Assembly (NCBI GenBank): GCA_003554005.1
Contig: PWEU01000272.1
Coordinates: 1 to 18,330 of the forward strand
Origin: Nitriliruptoraceae bacterium
Lineage (GTDB): Bacteria; Actinomycetota; Nitriliruptoria; Nitriliruptorales; Nitriliruptoraceae
DNA: 18,330 nucleotides
Direction of reading: 5' to 3'
Shown here: one piece after another, positions 1 through 5,063 of the stretch
How positions within the stretch are numbered: position 1 is the first letter of the stretch
Layout: each line of letters starts with the position of its first letter
Notes under the pieces: model-generated
Database searches by the model: none
Seen by the model: only the letters and a program-made list of their open reading frames with translations
Told to the model about the DNA's origin: nothing
Translations under genes and position numbers: made by a program

Positions 1-514
1 CCTCGAAGGTCGGGAAGGACACCCAGGAGCCGTCACGCAGCATCGCGTAGCGCACCGCGGCGACGGGGCCGGCGAAGGGCAGACCGGACAGCATCGTCGA
101 CAGCGACGAGCCGTTCATGGCGATGACGTCGTAGGGGTCGACCTGGGTGGTCTGGATGATGGTGTTGACGACCTGGACCTCGTTGCGCAGCCCTTCGGCG
201 AAGGTGGGACGCAGGGGGCGATCGGCCAGGCGGCAGACGAGGATCGCGTTCTCGGAGGGACGCCCCTCGCGCTTGAAGAACGATCCCGGGATGCGCCCGT
301 TGGCGTACATCCGCTCCTCCACCTCGATCGTGAGGGGGAAGAAGGGCAGGAAGTCCTTCGGCTGCTTCGATGCGGTGGTCGTCGTCAGCACCTTGGTGTC
401 GCCGAGGCTGACCACGGCTGCGCCGCCTGCCTGGGCGGCGAGGGTGCCGGCCTCGAAGGTGATGCTGCGACCGTCGATCTCGACGGTGTGCTCGTAGATC
501 CCGAGCTTGCCCAC
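1..514 (-). CDS. pnp: Polyribonucleotide nucleotidyltransferase (PNPase), N-terminal part
   Basis: PNPase degrades RNA 3' to 5' by phosphorolysis and can add 3' tails; it forms a trimer in the cytoplasm. The window's left edge cuts the gene, leaving 171 codons, which cover most of the first RNase PH-like domain. The protein begins MGKLGIYEHTVEIDGR and contains the family segment FFPLTIEVEERMYANG, then RIPGSFFKREGRPSENAIL and RLADRPLRPTF, all typical of bacterial PNPase. The start is GTG at 512-514, chosen because a perfect AGGAGG lies 6 nt upstream (521-526). The gene follows rpsO, the usual order in bacteria, after about 200 nt of non-coding sequence with two hairpins, which suggests post-transcriptional control. 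The catalytic second core, KH and S1 domains lie outside the window. In actinobacteria this protein is also called GpsI. The family call is very secure. Confidence 0.97.
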   Translation of the reverse strand, partial: MGKLGIYEHTVEIDGRSITFEAGTLAAQAGGAAVVSLGDTKVLTTTTASKQPKDFLPFFPLTIEVEERMYANGRIPGSFFKREGRPSENAILVCRLADRPLRPTFAEGLRNEVQVVNTIIQTTQVDPYDVIAMNGSSLSTMLSGLPFAGPVAAVRYAMLRDGSWVSFPTFE

Positions 515-540
515 GTTGGGCCTCCTATCGGGTTGCGTGC

Positions 541-558
541 CGCGCACGGGGTGTGCGG
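541..558 (-). other. Small hairpin just upstream of the pnp ribosome binding site
   Basis: CGCAC at 543-547 and GTGCG at 553-557 form a 5-bp stem with a 5-nt loop. It sits about 17 nt upstream of the pnp AGGAGG. It is too short to be persuasive alone, but it lies between the large leader hairpin and the start site, where a control structure would be expected. Confidence 0.25.
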
Positions 559-582
559 GCGATGGGCCACCGGCCTCCGGCT

Positions 583-627
583 CATCAGTGGGGGCGGCTC
601 GCGGCGTGCGAGCCGTCTCCACTGACG
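583..627 (-). promoter_or_regulatory. Long stem-loop in the pnp leader, candidate RNase III processing site
   Basis: In the transcript, the upper stem is CGGCTCGC paired with GCGAGCCG (595-602 with 608-615), closed by a 5-nt loop. Below it are a 3x3 internal loop and a 7-bp stem, TCAGTGG with CCACTGA (585-591 with 619-625), which a G-U and a C-G pair extend to 583/627. The structure starts about 70 nt upstream of the pnp start codon. Known biology: in E. coli and Streptomyces a hairpin between rpsO and pnp is cut by RNase III, and in E. coli PNPase then represses its own mRNA. Position and shape fit this; the function here is inferred. Confidence 0.55.
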
Positions 628-678
628 ACCGACTCCGGTGACGGGGGTGCGTCGTCGCAGCGGGGTCGCCGCACGACG

Positions 679-712
679 CGGGCCGGGGTCGCTTCCACGC
701 GATCCCGGCCCG
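679..712 (-). terminator. GC-rich hairpin directly after rpsO, candidate terminator or processing structure
   Basis: A 14-nt arm at 679-692 pairs with 699-712 across a 6-nt loop. The only flaw on the transcribed strand is one A-C mismatch. The stem starts 5 nt after the rpsO stop codon. No U-tract follows, so it may be a leaky terminator or a 3'-end stabiliser that still lets transcription continue into pnp. Confidence 0.5.
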
Positions 713-717
713 GGGGT

Positions 718-990
718 TCAGCGGCGGAGCTCCAGCTCCGCGATGAGCGCACGGTAGCGCTCGATGTCCATCCTCTTCAGGTAGTTGAGCAGTCGACGTC
801 GCTGGCCGACCAGCTTGAGCAGCCCACGCCGCGAGTGGTGGTCCTGCTTGTGCTCCTTGAGGTGTTCGGTCAGGTGACTGATGCGCTGCGTCAGCAGGGC
901 GACCTGGACCTCAGGTGAGCCGGTGTCGCCGGGCTCGCGGGCGAAGCGTTCGATGATGGCTTGCTTGTCGTTCGGCAGCGTGATCGCCAC
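718..990 (-). CDS. rpsO: 30S ribosomal protein S15
   Basis: S15 is a primary binder of 16S rRNA in the platform of the small subunit. The 90-residue product matches the usual length of about 89. It contains the family segments DTGSPEVQVALLTQRI (about residues 20-35), LTEHLKEHKQDHHSRRGLL and VGQRRRLLNYLKRMD, and ends in the typical short basic tail. The start is GTG at 988-990, with GGAG about 8 nt upstream; the longer open frame running upstream lacks S15 similarity and is rejected. It lies between ribF and pnp, as in many bacteria, but about 270 nt of leader separate it from ribF, so it probably has its own promoter. S15 commonly represses its own mRNA by binding leader structures, and the hairpins listed upstream are candidates for that. 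Very secure. Confidence 0.98.
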   Translation of the reverse strand: MAITLPNDKQAIIERFAREPGDTGSPEVQVALLTQRISHLTEHLKEHKQDHHSRRGLLKLVGQRRRLLNYLKRMDIERYRALIAELELRR

Positions 991-1032
991 TGGGCTACTC
1001 CGTATCGTGGTCGGCCCTGCCGCGCCGGGTGG

Positions 1033-1051
1033 GGCGGTGCTGCGCACCACC
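1033..1051 (-). promoter_or_regulatory. Hairpin in the rpsO leader
   Basis: GGCGGTGC at 1033-1040 pairs with GCACCACC at 1044-1051 across a 3-nt loop. In RNA this is an 8-bp stem with one G-U pair. It lies about 43 nt upstream of the rpsO start codon and could be part of an S15-binding leader. The G-U/G-C content resembles features S15 recognises, but no specific motif match is claimed. Confidence 0.35.
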
Positions 1052-1182
1052 ACCTTGGGGTCCCGCCCCGGTGCTCGCCACGACGCGCGCACCGACACCT
1101 CGCGACCGCCGCGACGTTCGGCCGTTGGCCGGCGAGGCGGTGGCGCTCCAGGGATCCCGACACCCGAACGGGCACGGTGGGA

Positions 1183-1202
1183 ACGACCCGGGGCCGGGTC
1201 GT
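1183..1202 (-). promoter_or_regulatory. Perfect inverted repeat at the start of the rpsO leader
   Basis: ACGACCCG (1183-1190) and CGGGTCGT (1195-1202) form a perfect 8-bp stem with a 4-nt loop. The first arm transcribed lies right at the start site expected from the candidate promoter at 1210-1238. It could be a 5'-end stabilising hairpin, part of an S15 control element, or an operator at the DNA level. Confidence 0.4.
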
Positions 1203-1209
1203 CGACGTC

Positions 1210-1238
1210 AGTGTGGCACAGGCCCGCAGGTCCGGCAA
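1210..1238 (-). promoter_or_regulatory. Candidate sigma-70-type promoter for rpsO(-pnp)
   Basis: On the minus strand, TTGCCG (1233-1238) is separated by exactly 17 nt from CACACT (1210-1215). The -35 matches 4 of 6 consensus bases and the -10 only 3 of 6, which is acceptable but weak for a GC-rich genome. It lies 26 nt after the ribF stop and would give a leader of about 210 nt before rpsO. Confidence 0.35.
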
Positions 1239-1264
1239 GCACACACCACCAGCGACCGCCCCCC

Positions 1265-2191
1265 TCACCCCTCGGACAACAACGCCCGGGCGCGCGCCAC
1301 GTCCGCCCCGATCTGTGCCACCAACGCTTCGACGCCGTCGAAGCGCTGCTCGGAGCGGAGCCGGTGCCGGAAGCGGAAGCAGAGGTTGCGACCATAGAGG
1401 TCGGCGTCCACATCGAGCAGGTGGACCTCGACGGTCCGGGTCGTGCCGTCGAAGGTGGGCCTGAGGCCGACGTTGGTCACCGCCGGGACCCAGCGCCCGT
1501 CGAGCAGCGCATGCCCCGCGTAGACCCCCGTGGCCGGGACGACCAGATCGGGGTCGATCACCAGGTTCGCGGTCGGGAAACCGATCCCCCGCCCCCGGCC
1601 GTCGCCTCGGACGACCATCCCGCCGAGCTGGTAGGGGCGCCCGAGGGCCGCGGTGGCCCACGCCAGGTCACCGTCCTGCAGGTGCTCACGGATCGCGCTG
1701 GAGGAGATGCGGCGATCGTCCATCTCCAGCAGGGTGACCGCCTCGGGTGCGAAGCCGTGCTGCTCCCCGAGCTCCAGCAGGGTCACGACGTCGCCGGCGG
1801 CCTTCGCGCCGAAGTGGAAGTTGGTGCCGACCACGACCCGGACCGCGGCCAGGGACCCCGCCAGGACCTCGGCCACGAACTCCGCCGGTGTGGAGCTCGC
1901 CAGTTCCCGGGTGAAGGGCAGCACCAGCACGGCGTCGACGTCGGCCGCCGCCAGCGACGTGACCCGGTCCTCGAGGGTCTGGAGCCGTGGCGGCGCGGCC
2001 TCGGCCCGCAGGAGCACGGCCGGGTGGGGATCGAAGGTGACGGCGACGGACCGGACACCGTGGCGCTCCGCGAGGGCGACCGCGCGCCGCAGCAGCACCT
2101 GGTGACCCCGGTGGACCCCGTCGAAGTTGCCGATGGTGACCACCGACGGGTCGTGGGGCAGGGCGTCGAGGCCGCGCGCGACGATGGTCAT
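1265..2191 (-). CDS. ribF: Bifunctional riboflavin kinase / FAD synthetase
   Basis: This enzyme phosphorylates riboflavin to FMN and adenylates FMN to FAD in the cytoplasm. The 308-residue length is normal. The N-terminal nucleotidyltransferase domain shows GNFDGVHRGH (21-30), which carries the HxGH-type ATP motif, then FDPHPA (53-58), VGTNFHFG (121-128, where many homologues have D for the N) and ISSSAIR (162-168). The C-terminal riboflavin kinase domain shows GFPTANL (204-210), GVYAG (222-226) and the segment around Glu255 (TVEVHLLD) expected to hold the catalytic base. The ATG start at 2189-2191 overlaps the truB stop in an ATGA and has GAGGAG 5 nt upstream, so the slightly longer open frame is rejected. 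Translation is probably coupled to truB. No FMN riboswitch is visible, as expected for a gene inside an operon. Confidence 0.97.
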   Translation of the reverse strand: MTIVARGLDALPHDPSVVTIGNFDGVHRGHQVLLRRAVALAERHGVRSVAVTFDPHPAVLLRAEAAPPRLQTLEDRVTSLAAADVDAVLVLPFTRELASSTPAEFVAEVLAGSLAAVRVVVGTNFHFGAKAAGDVVTLLELGEQHGFAPEAVTLLEMDDRRISSSAIREHLQDGDLAWATAALGRPYQLGGMVVRGDGRGRGIGFPTANLVIDPDLVVPATGVYAGHALLDGRWVPAVTNVGLRPTFDGTTRTVEVHLLDVDADLYGRNLCFRFRHRLRSEQRFDGVEALVAQIGADVARARALLSEG

Positions 2192-3138
2192 CGCAGCTCC
2201 TCGGGTCGCGTCCACACCAGCTCCGGACGCGCGCGGGTCCCGGTCGCATCGTCAGCGACGATGGCGAGCAGCTGCTCGCTCCTGCCGACTGCGGCGGGGC
2301 GCACCAGTGCCACCGGCCCATCACGGCTGACCGGCGGCACCGAGCCGCCCTGAACGAGACGGCGGGCCCCCTCGTCGTCGGTGACCTCGACCACCTCGAG
2401 GGTGCGTCCCACCGCGGCCGCCACGTCGATGCCCCGGGCCAGGACGTCCTCGGGGCCGGCCCCATCGAGCGCATCGAGGCTGACGGCCTCGTCGACGGTG
2501 AAGGGTCCGTTGGCGATGCGGCGCAGCGAGGCGAGGCTTCCACCGACCCCCAGCGCCGCGCCCACGTCGTGGGCGATCGTGCGCACGTAGGGCCCGGCCG
2601 AGCAGGTCAGCAGCACGCTGACCTCGGCCATCGGCCCCGGCGCGAAACCGTCGAGCACCAGGGAGGACACCTCGACCCGGCGGGGGATGCGCTCCACGGT
2701 CTCGCCGCGGCGGGCCTTGGTGTGCAACCGCTCGCCACCGACCTTGACGGCGGACACCATGGGCGGCACCTGCTCGAAGGTGCCCTGGAACGCCGACAAG
2801 GCCTCACACACCGTGTGCTCGTCGAGATGGCTGGCGTCGAGGCGGGCCAGCTCGACCCCGGTGGTGTCCTGACTGTCGGTCTCGACGCCGAGCTGGATCC
2901 GGGCCGCGTAGGTCTTCGAGCCGGCCTGGAGGAAGCGCACGAGCTTGGTCGCCCGGCCGAGACAGACCACCAGCACACCGGTCGCGGCGGGGTCCAGCGT
3001 GCCGGTGTGGCCGACGCGGGAGTGCCCCACGACCCGCCGGATCCGGGCGACGACGTCGTGGGAGGTTGGCCCGGCGGGCTTGTCGACCACCAGCACGAGG
3101 TCGTGGACCGGGCCGCGGGGCCGGGGGCGACGTGCCAT
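2188..3138 (-). CDS. truB: tRNA pseudouridine(55) synthase
   Basis: TruB converts U55 in the T-loop of tRNAs to pseudouridine and also acts as a tRNA folding helper. The 316-residue product starts with the characteristic LVVDKPAGPTSHDVV (16-30). It carries the catalytic motif GHTGTLDPAATGVL (43-56) with the nucleophile at Asp49. Further family features are KTYAARIQLG, the PPMVSAVKVGGERL segment and the SAGPYVRTIAHDVG segment. The C-terminal 80 or so residues fit a TruB C-terminal or PUA-like domain. The ATG lies 3 nt after the nrnA stop, with GGGAGG about 8 nt upstream inside nrnA. Its end overlaps ribF by 4 nt. The neighbouring rbfA, nrnA and ribF match the usual actinobacterial operon. Secure. 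Confidence 0.97.
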   Translation of the reverse strand: MARRPRPRGPVHDLVLVVDKPAGPTSHDVVARIRRVVGHSRVGHTGTLDPAATGVLVVCLGRATKLVRFLQAGSKTYAARIQLGVETDSQDTTGVELARLDASHLDEHTVCEALSAFQGTFEQVPPMVSAVKVGGERLHTKARRGETVERIPRRVEVSSLVLDGFAPGPMAEVSVLLTCSAGPYVRTIAHDVGAALGVGGSLASLRRIANGPFTVDEAVSLDALDGAGPEDVLARGIDVAAAVGRTLEVVEVTDDEGARRLVQGGSVPPVSRDGPVALVRPAAVGRSEQLLAIVADDATGTRARPELVWTRPEELR

Positions 3139-3141
3139 CGC

Positions 3142-4200
3142 TCAACCCTCCCGGAGCAGCGCGACGACCTGCTCGACGACCGCATCGGCGGTCCCCGAAG
3201 CGTCGAAACCAGCCGCCAGGCGGTGGCCGCCGCCCCCGAACGCCGCCGCGATCCGGCCAACGTCGACCTTGCCGCGGGCCCGCAGCGATCCCCGCCAGGA
3301 GCCGTCGGGAGCCGGCCGGAGCGTCAGGGCCACCTCGGCGACGTCAGCGGTCCGGAGCAGGTCGATCAACCCCTCCGTGCTGCCGTCGGCGGCGACGGCG
3401 AGGTCCTCGGGTGACAGGTGGGTGTGCACCAACGCCACCTCGGGGACGAAGCCCGCCCGAGCCAGCGCGCGACCGAGCAGGGTCAGGTCGTCCAGGCGCC
3501 GGGTCTCGAACAGCCGCTGACTCCAGGTGGCCTGGTCCACCCCGGCCGCCAGGAGGCGGGCGCCGAGCAGGTGGGCGTCGGGTCCGGTGGCCTGGTAGGA
3601 GAACCGGCCCGTGTCGGTCACGAGCCCGACGTACAGGCACGTCGCGATGTCACGGGTCAGCGGCAGGTCGAGCTCGTCGAGCAGCAGCGCCACGACCTGC
3701 ACCGTCGCTGCCGCCCCGGGAGCCACCAGCGACAGTTCACCGAAGGGGACGCTGCGCTCGTGATGGTCGAGCACGATGGTCGGGACCCCGGCGTCGAGGT
3801 GACCGGCCACGGTGCCCAGCCGTCCGGGGCCGGCGGTGTCGAAGGCGACCAGCAGATCGACCTCGCTGGCCGGCGGCAGGTCGGCGACGGGCACCACGGC
3901 CTCGATCCCGGGCAGCAGGGTGAGCGCCGGTTCGAGCTCGAGCGGCTCCTCCCCGATCGTCGGCAGCGTGCGGGCACCTGCGCCGCTCAGCGCGAGGTGG
4001 AGTGCCAGTGCCGAGCCCAGCGCGTCGCCGTCGGGGCTGACGTGGCCGGCGAGCACCACCGTCCGGTGCTCGCGGCAGGCATCTGCCAGGCGCTCGACCA
4101 CGGCGTCGATCGTGGCCTCGTCGAGCTGGGCGCGCCACGACGGTGCCGGCGCCGGCCCAGATGCCGCCGCTGAACCGGTCGTGGGCGATACGTCGCTCAC
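3142..4200 (-). CDS. nrnA: DHH/DHHA1 phosphoesterase, NrnA-type oligoribonuclease / pAp phosphatase
   Basis: NrnA-family enzymes hydrolyse short oligoribonucleotides, and many also dephosphorylate 3'-phosphoadenosine 5'-phosphate. The 352-residue protein has the metal-binding motifs in order: GHVSPDGDALGS (52-63), VAFDTA (118-123), LDHHER (144-149) and TDTGRFSY (195-202). A C-terminal DHHA1 domain ends with GGGGHRLAAGF (322-332). Residues 1-25 are Ala/Pro/Ser-rich and probably not conserved. The GTG at 4198-4200 overlaps the rbfA stop in a GTGA; no clear Shine-Dalgarno precedes it, so translation is probably coupled to rbfA. A later start within the low-complexity head is possible. In actinobacteria the gene follows rbfA, which supports the call. 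In this operon it would complement PNPase by finishing off the short RNAs left by exonucleases. Confidence 0.92.
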   Translation of the reverse strand: MSDVSPTTGSAAASGPAPAPSWRAQLDEATIDAVVERLADACREHRTVVLAGHVSPDGDALGSALALHLALSGAGARTLPTIGEEPLELEPALTLLPGIEAVVPVADLPPASEVDLLVAFDTAGPGRLGTVAGHLDAGVPTIVLDHHERSVPFGELSLVAPGAAATVQVVALLLDELDLPLTRDIATCLYVGLVTDTGRFSYQATGPDAHLLGARLLAAGVDQATWSQRLFETRRLDDLTLLGRALARAGFVPEVALVHTHLSPEDLAVAADGSTEGLIDLLRTADVAEVALTLRPAPDGSWRGSLRARGKVDVGRIAAAFGGGGHRLAAGFDASGTADAVVEQVVALLREG

Positions 4201-4655
4201 CCGGCGGTCCCGTCGTCGGCCTGCGGGTCCTCCCGGTCCTCGATCCCACCGGTGCCCGGCGGGACCTCGCCACGGGACTCGATGCCGCGCAAGAGCTCCT
4301 CGACCCGGGAGGCATGCTCGGCCACGGGATCGGGCACGAACCGCAGCTCGGGCGTGGTCCTGAGCCCCACGCGCCGGGCGACCGGCCCGCGCAACCGGCC
4401 CGCCACCGCCACCAGGGCTTCGGCCACGTCAGCGGCGTCGGCGATGTGGTCACCGCCGCTGCGACGGGGATCACGACTCAGCACGCTCGGGTCCAGGGTG
4501 GAGTAGTACACCGTGGCGACGTCGTGGTCGGGGGTCACGTCGGCCTCGGTGACGGTGACGAAGGTCAACCTGGGATCGGCGATGTCGGTCTGGAGGAGGT
4601 CGGCCACCGCGGCCCGGACCTGCTCGTCCACCCGTGGGTTGCGCTTGCGTGCCAT
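4197..4655 (-). CDS. rbfA: Ribosome-binding factor A
   Basis: RbfA binds the immature 30S subunit and helps process and fold the 5' end of 16S rRNA; it is needed in the cold. The 152-residue product has the KH-like fold signature: RVDEQVRAAVADLL (8-21), DPRLTFVTVTEADVTPD (27-43), then VGLRTTPELRFVPD (96-109). The loop at about residues 55-75 is a little longer than in many homologues, and the last 25 residues form an acidic, Gly/Asp-rich tail. The ATG at 4653-4655 has AGGAG about 6 nt upstream. It sits 29 nt after the DUF503 gene, and its stop overlaps the nrnA start. Position between infB and truB is the standard arrangement. Confidence 0.95.
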   Translation of the reverse strand: MARKRNPRVDEQVRAAVADLLQTDIADPRLTFVTVTEADVTPDHDVATVYYSTLDPSVLSRDPRRSGGDHIADAADVAEALVAVAGRLRGPVARRVGLRTTPELRFVPDPVAEHASRVEELLRGIESRGEVPPGTGGIEDREDPQADDGTAG

Positions 4656-4684
4656 CGGTCGCTCCTGCCTGTGGTGGTGGTCGG

Positions 4685-5044
4685 TCAGCGCTCGAAGGTG
4701 CCGGGTAGCTGCTGCTCCCCCGCGTCGGCATCGAGGTGGTCGGCGAGGTCGGTGACGGCCAGCACCTCCACCCTCGGATCGCGTTCCAGGATGGCGGTGA
4801 GCCGATCGAGGACGCGGTCGACACCCGTTGCGGTCGACGCTGCCAGGGCGACACCGAGGACCGCCCGCTGCCACCGGTCCTGGGCGCCGACCTCGGCGAC
4901 CGAGACGCCGAGCTGGTCGTTGAGCGCTGCCTGGGCTCGCCGCAGCAGCGCGCGCTTGCCCTTCAGGCTGTCGATGCCAGGGAGGTACAGGTCCACCCGG
5001 GCGATGCCGTAGTGGACCCGCCCCCTGGCGTCGTCGTCGCTCAC
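4685..5044 (-). CDS. DUF503 family protein (YlxP-like)
   Basis: This is a small conserved protein of unknown biochemical role, found next to infB and rbfA in many Gram-positive bacteria. The 119-residue product contains HYGIARVDLYLPGIDSLKGK (11-30) and RALLRR (31-36), matching the DUF503 opening of a beta strand followed by S-L-K-x-K-R. VSVAEVGAQDRWQRAVLGVA (48-67) is the typical second motif. The start used is GTG at 5042-5044, 19 nt after the infB stop; no strong Shine-Dalgarno is seen, and the Val before His11 is GTC, so it cannot be the start. Its place between infB and rbfA suggests a role in ribosome assembly or initiation; B. subtilis YlxP has been linked to ribosome biogenesis, but that is not demonstrated by this sequence. 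Confidence 0.88.
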   Translation of the reverse strand: MSDDDARGRVHYGIARVDLYLPGIDSLKGKRALLRRAQAALNDQLGVSVAEVGAQDRWQRAVLGVALAASTATGVDRVLDRLTAILERDPRVEVLAVTDLADHLDADAGEQQLPGTFER

Positions 5045-5063
5045 TGCGATGGCTCGGATCGGT

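Noticed and set aside
991..1413. Upstream extension of the rpsO frame to 231 codons
   Set aside because: Only the last 90 codons are S15. The extension is Arg/Gly/Ala-rich, covers the leader and part of ribF, and the GTG at 988-990 has a Shine-Dalgarno.
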